A DNA stretch of 20,276 nt, from assembly GCA_964643965.1 (NCBI GenBank), contig CAZXVH010000097.1:1-20276 (forward strand). The letters are read 5' to 3'. Below are positions 14,130 through 20,276 of this stretch, piece by piece (the stretch's first letter is position 1; each line of letters opens with the position of its first letter). The notes beneath the pieces were generated by a model. That model saw only the letters and a list, made by a program, of their open reading frames with translations, was not told where the DNA came from and did not search any database. This stretch comes from GCA-2746795 sp964643965 (GTDB lineage: Bacteria > Chloroflexota > Anaerolineae > Promineifilales > Promineifilaceae). A program made the position numbers and the translations under genes.

Positions 14130-14891
14130 CTGTTTCCCAGCCAGGAGCAGCAGGCGGTCGCTTTCTTCGTTGTAGGGGGAACCGGCATAGTCGCCGGTGA
14201 GGGTAAGCAGGCTGAAGCCGGCGTCATGGAGCAGGAGTTCGAGTTGATGGGGGTAGCGGTAATGGTAGGCGGCCTGGGCGATGATGCGCTGGACGGGGCC
14301 GCCGGCCGGGGGTGAAGCGTCGTAGAGCCAGGTGATGTGCAGGGTTTGTTCGGTTTCGTCGAGGTGGCTGCTGGACTGCTGCACGACGAGGTGGCCGGTT
14401 TGGGGATCGGTGAAGCTGTTTTCCAGGGTGAGCAAATGGTCGTTGACGGTGTTTGCCAGGGCGGTGGGGTTGATGAGGTCGATGAGTAAACGGCCGTTTT
14501 CCCCCAATATCCTGGCAATTTGCTTCAAGGCCATACTCATTTGCGCCGAATCCAGATGCATGAAGGTGTTGTAGGGCAAGATGGCCCACGTAAAGGGAGG
14601 GGTCGTCGTCTGAAAGCGGGTCATATCTGCTTCAATGAGGCTGACGCGCTGCTGTACAGCCTCCGGTTCCGCTGCCAGCCGCTCCTGGGCACGGGCCAGC
14701 ATGGCGGCGGAGTTGTCTATGCCGGTGACGTGATGGCCGGCGCGAGCCAACGGCAGCAAAAGACGGCCGCTGCCGCAGCCCAGTTCGATGAGAGAAACGG
14801 CCGTTTTCCCCACCAGCTTTAAGATATAATCAATATCCTCGGTTAAATCAGCGTGGGTTAAATCATAGTAATGGGCGATTTTGTCATACAT
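14127..14891 (-). CDS. Class I SAM-dependent methyltransferase
   Basis: A 254-residue soluble methyltransferase. The opening MYDKIAHYYDLTHADLTEDI is the usual start of this group. Motif I is ELGCGSGRLLLPLA (residues 36-49) and the acidic end of strand 2 is GIDNSAAML with D59, which should hold the SAM ribose; motif II-III regions follow (SLIEADMTRF, then FTWAILPYNTFMHL). The C-terminal half is beta-rich, with a segment ITWLYDA and a YHYRYPHQLELLLHDAGF ending typical of this branch. The substrate is unknown. Two AACGGCCGTT copies fall inside it: one encodes Asn-Gly-Arg in ENGRLLIDL, one Thr-Ala-Val immediately before motif I. Its stop codon is part of the heptamer array. No good ribosome binding site is visible before the ATG, so the start is likely but not certain. 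Confidence 0.88.
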   Translation of the reverse strand: MYDKIAHYYDLTHADLTEDIDYILKLVGKTAVSLIELGCGSGRLLLPLARAGHHVTGIDNSAAMLARAQERLAAEPEAVQQRVSLIEADMTRFQTTTPPFTWAILPYNTFMHLDSAQMSMALKQIARILGENGRLLIDLINPTALANTVNDHLLTLENSFTDPQTGHLVVQQSSSHLDETEQTLHITWLYDASPPAGGPVQRIIAQAAYHYRYPHQLELLLHDAGFSLLTLTGDYAGSPYNEESDRLLLLAGKQ

Positions 14892-14937
14892 AGGGCGAGT
14901 ATAACAAATACGGGGTCTTCACCAAATAGGGAGAGTG

Positions 14938-15549
14938 ATGTTTTTTTCTAAAGGGTTGCGTGGCGCTTTTATCTTGTTTGTAGCGGCAACGGCCGTTACT
15001 CTTCTGCTGATCCTGGCTGGTTTGTTTGCGCCGAAACCTTTGGGAGCGTTTGTGGGAGAACGGCCGTTATCCACGCTTATGATCCCCGGCGGAACTCAGC
15101 GAATTGAGTGGCTGGCTGAACTGCTGCCCCCTGCGCCTTACAGTCTGCGTCTGACGGCAGCCTATGGGGAAGGGGAGATGGATGTAGGTTATGGCCTGGC
15201 GCTGGGCGTCCCGGCTGACCATTTGGTTGTGGCAGTGTCACCGCTGGGATATGTGTCTGTATGGCGCCATGTGGAGGGGGAAACGGCCGTTATCTTGCCC
15301 TGGCAGCCGTGGCCCCATGTGCGGCCGGGTCAGGGAGCGAATGAGATTTGGTTGGATGTGGATGAGGGGGGAGAAGGAAGGGAGAACGGCCGTTTAACCA
15401 TTCGGATCAATCGTGAGCAGTTATGGTCGGGAGAAATCAGGCCGCTTTCTGGTGGTATAGGTTTGGCAGGAGAAAGTTTTGGTGAAACCTTTACCATAGA
15501 TTTTCAGACGTTAGCATTGTGGGCCTCTTTTAATAGTGACAACAAATGA
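14938..15549 (+). CDS. Membrane-anchored protein of unknown function, possible lectin-like fold
   Basis: A 203-residue protein. Residues 3-32 are a basic start and a hydrophobic signal or anchor. The remainder is beta-rich. The last 80 residues (WPHVRPGQGANEIWLDVDEG, then RLTIRINREQLWSG, GIGLAGESFGETFTIDFQTL) follow the order of concanavalin/DUF1080-like domains, in which a buried strand pattern ends in G-x-x-G-L and a final FD-type strand; this is inference from spacing, not a recognised family. GTG at 14935 is in frame one codon earlier; ATG at 14938 is preferred because AGGGAG lies 4-9 bases before it. Unusually, four AACGGCCGTT palindromes lie in this one 612-bp gene and use all three frames: Thr-Ala-Val twice, Arg-Pro once and Asn-Gly-Arg once. 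The end overlaps a convergent gene fragment by 46 bp. Confidence 0.78.
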   Translation: MFFSKGLRGAFILFVAATAVTLLLILAGLFAPKPLGAFVGERPLSTLMIPGGTQRIEWLAELLPPAPYSLRLTAAYGEGEMDVGYGLALGVPADHLVVAVSPLGYVSVWRHVEGETAVILPWQPWPHVRPGQGANEIWLDVDEGGEGRENGRLTIRINREQLWSGEIRPLSGGIGLAGESFGETFTIDFQTLALWASFNSDNK

Positions 15550-15710
15550 GCGACCTCTTTCTCCGCACTAAATTCACGTTCTACATGGCGTCTGCCTTCT
15601 CGCCCCATTGTGCGCCGTAGTTCTGGATTATTTAGCAGCAATTCAAGCCTATCCTTAAGCGCCTCTTCATCACCCGGCTCGATCAAAAAACCATTCTTAT
15701 GCTTGTTCAT
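15504..15710 (-). pseudogene. C-terminal remnant of a glycosyltransferase (family 4 type)
   Basis: A 68-codon frame whose whole length matches the C-terminal end of group 1/family 4 glycosyltransferases: NGFLIEPGDEEALKDRLELL, NNPELRRTMGREGRRHVE, then REFSAEKEVAHLL. The rest of the enzyme (about 300 residues including the sugar-nucleotide site) is missing: in this frame a TGA occurs four codons before the ATG at 15710. Only the tail remains, fused by a deletion or rearrangement to the end of the acyltransferase gene, which it overlaps by 14 bp. It has no catalytic residues. The right-hand neighbour is intact, so the breakpoint lies near 15700. Confidence 0.8.
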
Positions 15711-16341
15711 TCCTGGGTTTCACACCCTCAAAAGTGGAAATGATAAAGGGCAAATCTGCTTCCACATCTCCTGAGGGTTTAAAAGTTGGCCCAAAACGCA
15801 CACACTTTTTACCATAATCAAATGCTGCTGCTAAGATGGGTACATCAGCCTCTTCTGCGATATGGTAAAACCCTTTTTTCCATTGGCCCTTCACTCTGGC
15901 TCTGGTACCTTCTGGGGTGATGCATAAGATCAACTCATCTCGTTCGTTGAACCGCTGCACGGCCGAGCCAACTGTGCCTTGCGCCTGCCGCCGGTCAATC
16001 GGTACCCCGCCTAACCAGCGCATAATCCCGCCCATCGGTTTCTTAAATAGGGAATGCTTCGCCATCCAGGAAATACGGACCCCTAACACAAAAGCAGCGC
16101 CCATCACGATAAACCAATCCATATTAGAAGTATGGGGAGCGCCAATGACGATAAATTTGCTGGCATTGGGCAGTGTGCCCTCTACTCGCCAACCAAACAG
16201 CCCCATTATCATGCGGGCAAAACGACGGGAAAAAGGGCCGCCTCGCCGGGGCGCCAGGTCGCCTAATTTGGGGACAGTGGTTTCGCCGCCAGGGGGAATA
16301 TATTTAATATCTGCAACTGCCGGGGTTTCTAACAGGGCCAT
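15697..16341 (-). CDS. PlsC-like acyltransferase (lysophospholipid acyltransferase family)
   Basis: A 214-residue protein of the family that moves fatty acyl chains to lysophosphatidate-type acceptors at the inner membrane. The catalytic HX4D is H70-TSNM-D75 in GAPHTSNMDWF; the acceptor-binding block is E144-G-T-R147 in ITPEGTRARVKG. WMAKHSLFKKP and GGVPIDRR are the other conserved blocks. The frame is open 24 codons further upstream, but that part is a perfect palindrome (16365-16407), and AGGAG lies 8 bases before the ATG at 16341, so the shorter start is chosen. A paralogue of about 45% identity by eye is encoded next upstream. The gene ends within a junction with a glycosyltransferase remnant, so the last few residues may be altered. 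Confidence 0.9.
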   Translation of the reverse strand: MALLETPAVADIKYIPPGGETTVPKLGDLAPRRGGPFSRRFARMIMGLFGWRVEGTLPNASKFIVIGAPHTSNMDWFIVMGAAFVLGVRISWMAKHSLFKKPMGGIMRWLGGVPIDRRQAQGTVGSAVQRFNERDELILCITPEGTRARVKGQWKKGFYHIAEEADVPILAAAFDYGKKCVRFGPTFKPSGDVEADLPFIISTFEGVKPRNEQA

Positions 16342-16364
16342 GTGGCTCTCCTTTATACATGAGA

Positions 16365-16407
16365 GCGCGGACAGCTTGTCCGCCCTGAACGGACAAGCTG
16401 TCCGCGC
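16365..16407. repeat. Perfect 18-bp inverted repeat with 7-base loop
   Basis: Arms 16365-16382 and 16390-16407 are exactly complementary; the core is GACAGCTTGTCC, itself palindromic, within GC-rich ends, around the loop CCCTGAA. It sits 24 bp before the acyltransferase start, on the side of its ribosome binding site. No T run follows. It looks like a dispersed palindromic repeat or a transcript structure in the leader. Confidence 0.9.
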
Positions 16408-16584
16408 CCCCATTGTTATTCATCGTGGCATGTCTCGCTCATGGGAGAATGCCGCTCAAATTTTGATTGGTCATATGGGGGGCTTTTCAATGAAGCGCAA
16501 CCTTCGACCGCCCGTAATTGTTTCACGCTTTTGGGAATTGGCAAATGGGGAATAACGCCTATCGGTTGAACCACGTTTACTAAA

Positions 16585-16617
16585 AGATTGATTCAATCTG
16601 CAAGATTGAATCAATCT
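16585..16617. repeat. Nested palindrome: two 15-bp units around GCA
   Basis: The arms AGATTGATTCAATCT (16585-16599) and AGATTGAATCAATCT (16603-16617) are exact reverse complements, and each arm is itself a 7+1+7 palindrome. The structure is thus both an inverted and a near-direct repeat. It lies 22 bp after the stop of the upstream acyltransferase on the minus strand, with no T run, so a terminator role is uncertain. Confidence 0.88.
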
Positions 16618-16638
16618 CGCCTGCTTCAACTGCTGACG

Positions 16639-17259
16639 TTACCAGGTGTGGGGGTGTTTGCCTTTTACATTTTTGTATAAGGACTGCAAAGCAGCGATGT
16701 CTGCTTCTTTATCTCCGGTGGGCATAAATGGCTCCAAGATGCGCACGGCTCTATATTCATAGTCAAAAACGATGGGCACAATGGGGATGTTGGCGCCCTG
16801 GGCGATATGGTAAAAGCCACTTTTCCAGCCTTGTGTGCTGCTGCGCGTACCTTCCGGGGTAATGGCTACTACAAGCTGCTCATGATTGTTAAATGCCTCA
16901 ACCATTTCGCCGACTGCGCCATGTTTGGCGCGACGGTCTACCGGAACGCCGCCCAGCCAATGCCACAAGCGCTTGCCTGGACCATTGACAAAGGTGTGTT
17001 TTGCCATCCAACTCATGCGTAAGCCCAGGGCCGAACTCGTGCCAATCGACAGCAAGAAATCCCAGTTTGAGGTGTGGGGCGCGCCGATTAAGAGCGCCTT
17101 GGGCACATTGGGCGGCAACCCCACGATCTGCCAGCCGCAAATGGACATCAGGCCATGGGCAAAAGCGCGTGTCCAACGGTTGCCCCGCTTGGGCAGCGAT
17201 TCCATCCCGATTTGATCATTATCGTATTCGTTTTCTTTAGGTAATATTTTTTGTGCCAT
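16639..17259 (-). CDS. PlsC-like acyltransferase paralogue
   Basis: A 206-residue acyltransferase with HX4D at H62-D67 (GAPHTSNWDFLL), the WMAKHTF block, GGVPVDRR and ITPEGTRSST (EGTR from E136), ending with GDKEADIAALQSLYKNVKG. The layout is the same as the neighbour at 15697-16341, which is a tandem duplicate; the two share most of the catalytic blocks but differ at the ends. The ATG at 17259-17257 is preferred over the GTG two codons earlier because GGGAG lies 6 bases before it. The protein has only a short hydrophobic stretch (about 36-45) and is probably peripheral on the membrane. Which lysolipid each copy uses cannot be told. Confidence 0.9.
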   Translation of the reverse strand: MAQKILPKENEYDNDQIGMESLPKRGNRWTRAFAHGLMSICGWQIVGLPPNVPKALLIGAPHTSNWDFLLSIGTSSALGLRMSWMAKHTFVNGPGKRLWHWLGGVPVDRRAKHGAVGEMVEAFNNHEQLVVAITPEGTRSSTQGWKSGFYHIAQGANIPIVPIVFDYEYRAVRILEPFMPTGDKEADIAALQSLYKNVKGKHPHTW

Positions 17260-17410
17260 GTGCACTCCCTTTTTCTTATAGGTGTTGCATTATTTGTAAC
17301 ACAGAAATGCACAAGAAGTGACAGGTAAACGTTGTGAAATTTGTACTATTCTCAGGAATTACCAATCAAAGAACAGAACGGCCGTTGGCGTAACAAATAA
17401 TTGCGGCATT

Positions 17411-17443
17411 AGACCTCCGAGGTTTTTGAAACCTTGGAGGTCT
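17411..17443. repeat. 15-bp hairpin repeat with short loop
   Basis: Arms 17411-17425 (AGACCTCCGAGGTTT) and 17429-17443 (AAACCTTGGAGGTCT) pair with one G-T mismatch around TTG. I recall near-identical AGACCTCC/GGAGGTCT hairpins as dispersed repeats in Chloroflexota. The position is between two minus-strand genes, polA and the acyltransferase, upstream of the latter's promoter region. Confidence 0.75.
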
Positions 17444-17483
17444 TCATGAAATTTGGTATGCATAGGGTGGGCTGTGCGCGGAG

Positions 17484-17519
17484 AGAAGTTCAACTTTTCT
17501 AAAAAATTTGAACTTCTGG
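17484..17519 (+). repeat. 35-nt hairpin repeat, copy C
   Basis: The best copy of the family at 9992 and 10561: arms 17484-17493 and 17508-17517 (AGAAGTTCAA and TTGAACTTCT) are exact complements around a 14-base A/T-rich loop. It lies 7 bp after the polA stop codon on the minus strand, so may also act as its terminator. Confidence 0.8.
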
Positions 17520-17525
17520 GCAGGA

Positions 17526-20276
17526 TTAATCTTTCAGTTCCAGCCAGTTGGCGCCGGTGGAGCCTTCAACTTTGAGCGGCACGTCTAGTTTGTAGGCGTT
17601 GGACATGATGTCGATGACCAGGGGACGCACGGCATCTAGCTCTTCGTCTGGCACTTCCAGGAGCAGTTCGTCGTGGACCTGGAGCAGGATGCGGGCTTTG
17701 TAGTCGGCGGCGAGGGCGGCGTGGAGACGGAGCATCGCCAGTTTGATGATGTCGGCGGCCGTGCCCTGGATGGGATGGTTGACCGCTTCGCGCTCGGCGC
17801 TGAGCCACGCCTGGCGGTTGCTGCCCCCCATCGACCCTTTGAAGACGGGGAAATAGCGGCGACGGCCGAGCAAGGTTTCCACGTAACCTTGCTCTTTCGC
17901 TTTTTGGCGGGTCTCTTCCAGGTATTTTTCAATGCCGGGGAAGCGTTCAAAATATTCTTTGATGTAATTTTCCGCTTCGCCCAACGTCAGGTCAGAATCC
18001 CGCGCCAGGCGGAAAGCGCCCATGCCGTAGATCAGACCGAAGTTGACCGCTTTGGCGAAGCGGCGCTGGTTGTAAGTCACGTCTTCCAGGGGGATGCCGT
18101 AGACGGCGGCGGCGGTGGTGGCGTGAACGTCCTGGCCTTCGCGGAAGGCGGTGAGCAGCGCTTCATCCTGGCTGACATGGGCCAGGATGCGTAGTTCCAC
18201 CTGGGAGTAGTCGCAGGCGAAGAATTTGTGGCCGGGCAGCGCCACAAAGCCGCGCCGAATCTGTTGGCCGATGTCGCTGCGGATGGGGATATTTTGTAAG
18301 TTGGGGTTGCTGCTCGCCAGTCTGCCGGTGACAGCGCCGGTCTGGTTGAAACTGGTGTGGATACGGCCGTCGGCGCTGACCATTTCGGGCAGGGCATCGA
18401 CGTAGGTGCTTTTCAGTTTGCCCAGTTCGCGGTATTCCAGGATGGCGGTGATAATCCCGGAATCGTCGTGCTTTTTCAGGCCGTCAAGGACGCTGGCGGC
18501 GGTGGAATAGTGGCCGCTTTTATTCTTTTTCAGCCCTTCGGTGGGTAAGTCCATCGTCTTGAAAAGAATATCGCTCAACTGTTGGGTGGAATTGATGTTG
18601 AAAACCTCGTCGGCGATGACGAAGATTTCTTTTTCTAACTCATTGAGGCGCGTATCCAGTTCTTTGGACATTTGGCGCAGGAAGGCCACATCGACGCCGA
18701 TACCGGCCATTTCCATGTCTGACAGCACGGCGATGAGGGGCATTTCCAGATCGAGAATTTTTTCCAGCCTTTTCGCTTTGATCTCGGCTTTGAGCGGGGC
18801 GACGAGGCGCAGGGTAACGTCGGCGTCGGCGGCGCCATAGGGAGCGGCGAGGTCGATTGGTACTTCGGCGAAGCTGATTTGCTTTTTGCCTTTGCCGATG
18901 AGGGCGCTGATTTCCATTTGCTCGATGCCTAGTCGATGGAAGGAGAGGTCTTTCAGTCCTTTAAACTTGGTGGACGGGTCAGTGAGCCATTCGGCGATCA
19001 TGGTGTCGAAGGTGATGGGAGACACATCGAGGCCGTGGCGTTTGAAGATGATGTAGTCGTATTTGGCGTTGTGGGCCACTTTGCCGATGGCGGGATTGGT
19101 CAGGGCAGGGCGGATGGCGTCTAGCACAGTTTGCAGGGGAAGTTGGCCGTCTGCCAGTTGGGCGGCGGCGGCGAACAGCCCCATCTGGCCACTGCTGGTT
19201 TGGGCTTCGCCAGCCAGATGGCCGACGGGGATGTAGTAGGCGGTGGGCGATTTGACGGCGAGGCAGATGCCCACGATGTCGGCTTCCATTTTGTTGAGAC
19301 TGGTGGTTTCCAGGTCGAAGCTGATGGTTTTGGCGGCGTTGAGGGCGTTGACCAGTTCGCTCAACTGCTGGGGGGTGCGCACGATGATGGTTTCGGTGGG
19401 CAGTTCTGAGGCGGATTCGACGATGGCTTCCATCTCGTCGCCGAGATGCTCCACCAGCATATTGGTGAGGGTGCGGAATTCGAGGGCGCGGAACATTTCC
19501 AGGACGGGGGCGCCGTCGAAATCTTGGGTGCGGCACGCTTCGATGTCGAGGGTGATGGGGGCGTCGGTGACGATGCGAGCCAGTTTTTGGCTGAGGTAGG
19601 CGTTGTCTTTGCCGGCGGCCAGATTTTTGCCCATGGCGCCTTTGATGGCGTCGATGTTGGCGTAGATGGCGTCGAGGGTTTCATATTCGTTGAGCAGTTT
19701 GGCGGCCGTTTTGGCGCCCACGCCTTTCACACCCGGAATGTTGTCGCTGGTGTCGCCGACGAGCGCTTTGTAGTCTACAAACTGGTCAGGGCGGACACCG
19801 AATTTCTGGATAACGGCGTCGTCATCATAAATTTCTGGGGGGCGGCTGGCGCGGGAGGGCAGTTCGACGCGGGTATTGTCATCGACAAGTTGGAGCAGGT
19901 CGCGGTCGCCAGTGATGATGTGGACGGGGACGTTGTGGGGTTTGGCTTGCTGGGCGACGGTGCCGAGCACGTCGTCGGCTTCGTAGTTTTCCAGTTCGAG
20001 GACGGGGATGTTGAGGGCTTGCACCACTTCGCGGATGCGTTCGATTTGCACGCGCAGTTCGTCGGGCATTTTCTCGCGGGTGCCTTTGTATTCCTCAAAG
20101 AGGTCGTCGCGGAAGGTGCGGCCGAGATCGAAGCTGACGGCGAGGTATTCCGGCGGGTTGTCGGCGAGGATGAGTTCGAGCAGGGTGCGGGTGAAGCCGT
20201 AGGTGGCGTTGGTCGGTTCGCCTTCTTTGGTGCTGAAGGCGTCCAGGGGAAGGGCGAAGAACATGCGGTAGGCCAG
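17526..20276 (-). CDS. polA: DNA polymerase I, 5' end outside the window
   Basis: About 917 residues are visible. The frame continues through the right edge (the bases beyond the first Met at 20264 encode LAYR, as in the family's opening), so the true start is a few codons outside. The 5'-3' exonuclease domain has GDRDLLQL and the helix-hairpin-helix GDTSDNIPGVKGVGAKTAAKLL. The 3'-5' exonuclease domain keeps all motifs: FDLET (ExoI), NAKYD (ExoII) and YGAADAD (ExoIII), so proofreading is probably active. The polymerase domain has motif A DYSQVELRI (about 18189-18214), motif B KAVNFGLIYG (about 18024-18053) and motif C QVHDELLLE (about 17656-17682). It acts in Okazaki fragment maturation and repair. 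The single ACGGCCGT (18363) falls in the conserved DGRIHTSFNQTGAVTGR segment. A hairpin repeat follows the stop. Confidence 0.97.
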   Translation of the reverse strand: MAYRMFFALPLDAFSTKEGEPTNATYGFTRTLLELILADNPPEYLAVSFDLGRTFRDDLFEEYKGTREKMPDELRVQIERIREVVQALNIPVLELENYEADDVLGTVAQQAKPHNVPVHIITGDRDLLQLVDDNTRVELPSRASRPPEIYDDDAVIQKFGVRPDQFVDYKALVGDTSDNIPGVKGVGAKTAAKLLNEYETLDAIYANIDAIKGAMGKNLAAGKDNAYLSQKLARIVTDAPITLDIEACRTQDFDGAPVLEMFRALEFRTLTNMLVEHLGDEMEAIVESASELPTETIIVRTPQQLSELVNALNAAKTISFDLETTSLNKMEADIVGICLAVKSPTAYYIPVGHLAGEAQTSSGQMGLFAAAAQLADGQLPLQTVLDAIRPALTNPAIGKVAHNAKYDYIIFKRHGLDVSPITFDTMIAEWLTDPSTKFKGLKDLSFHRLGIEQMEISALIGKGKKQISFAEVPIDLAAPYGAADADVTLRLVAPLKAEIKAKRLEKILDLEMPLIAVLSDMEMAGIGVDVAFLRQMSKELDTRLNELEKEIFVIADEVFNINSTQQLSDILFKTMDLPTEGLKKNKSGHYSTAASVLDGLKKHDDSGIITAILEYRELGKLKSTYVDALPEMVSADGRIHTSFNQTGAVTGRLASSNPNLQNIPIRSDIGQQIRRGFVALPGHKFFACDYSQVELRILAHVSQDEALLTAFREGQDVHATTAAAVYGIPLEDVTYNQRRFAKAVNFGLIYGMGAFRLARDSDLTLGEAENYIKEYFERFPGIEKYLEETRQKAKEQGYVETLLGRRRYFPVFKGSMGGSNRQAWLSAEREAVNHPIQGTAADIIKLAMLRLHAALAADYKARILLQVHDELLLEVPDEELDAVRPLVIDIMSNAYKLDVPLKVEGSTGANWLELKD

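Larger units (their letters stand above)
673..18370. repeat. Dispersed palindrome ACGGCCGT, at least 22 copies
   Basis: Start positions of the octamer: 673, 1947, 3515, 5964, 6535, 6621, 8058, 8561, 8700, 9759, 9913, 11325, 13242, 13690, 14490, 14797, 14989, 15060, 15283, 15386, 17378 and 18363. All but 3515, 9913, 13242 and 18363 extend to the decamer AACGGCCGTT. Six lie between genes (1947, 5964, 6535, 9759, 9913, 17378); the rest lie in coding sequence on both strands and in all reading frames (Thr-Ala-Val, Arg-Pro and Gly-Arg). Neighbouring near-matches such as AACGGCCGC at about 7363 and 10309 also exist. Counted by eye, so one or two could have been missed. Confidence 0.9.

Noticed and set aside
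13267..14130. 287-codon minus-strand frame opposite the PAP2 gene, beginning with a repeated peptide
   Set aside because: The repeated peptide is the heptamer array read in translation, and the rest is antisense to PAP2 motifs.
15917..16555. 212-codon plus-strand frame, with a protein-like last 42 residues from about 16428
   Set aside because: Most of it is antisense to the acyltransferase and crosses the 18-bp palindrome. The terminal part has no ribosome binding site and no family I know, though a small gene at 16428-16555 cannot be fully excluded.
17673..18194. 173-codon plus-strand frame inside polA
   Set aside because: Antisense shadow of the polymerase domain; no recognisable domain.

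Overview
The window looks like chromosomal DNA of a Chloroflexota bacterium, probably in or near the Anaerolineae. This is an inference from gene content, the style of the proteins, moderate GC, and the abundance of dispersed palindromes and heptamer repeats; a cyanobacterium-like repeat biology is also present, so the phylum call is moderate. No rRNA, tRNA, CRISPR array or complete insertion sequence was seen.

Layout from left to right. (1) 107-1781, plus strand: a three-gene cluster encoding a DUF6325-type protein, a SHOCT-domain membrane protein and a DUF1269-type glycine-zipper protein, closed by a strong terminator at 1863-1908. (2) 2198-3163, plus: a membrane-anchored double-LysM protein with its own promoter, ending in a shared hairpin against the convergent ilvD. 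(3) 3251-4930, minus: ilvD, dihydroxy-acid dehydratase. (4) 5038-5819, minus: a decayed accessory module made of a small uncharacterised protein, a truncated HNH endonuclease and an antitoxin-like gene with an in-frame TAA. (5) 6040-6435, minus: an OsmC-family peroxidase. (6) 6581-9729, minus: two tandem serine beta-lactamase-fold paralogues, one with the SxxK/SxN/K-H-G residues and one in which the Ser-Lys pair is replaced. (7) 10118-10543, plus: a PspC-domain membrane protein; then 10628-12836, minus: an OmpR-type regulator and its sensor kinase. (8) 13009-14001, plus: a PAP2-type membrane phosphatase, convergent with a SAM methyltransferase (14127-14891, minus); the interval between them is a pure array of 7-bp repeats. 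(9) 14938-15549, plus: a membrane-anchored protein of unknown function. (10) 15504-17259, minus: a glycosyltransferase remnant and two paralogous PlsC-like acyltransferases separated by striking hairpins. (11) 17526 to the right edge, minus: polA, with its 5' end outside the window.

Functionally, much of the window concerns the cell envelope: LysM, PspC, beta-lactamase-fold proteins, PAP2 phosphatase, acyltransferases and a two-component system. These are mixed with housekeeping genes (ilvD, polA).

The most unusual signal is not a gene. The palindrome ACGGCCGT occurs at least 22 times, 18 of them as the decamer AACGGCCGTT, in all three reading frames of unrelated genes and between genes, where chance predicts fewer than one octamer. 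It behaves like the highly iterated palindrome HIP1 of cyanobacteria but with a different sequence. A second layer of repeats (heptamer array, a 35-nt hairpin family in three copies, and several perfect long inverted repeats) sits in the intergenic spaces.
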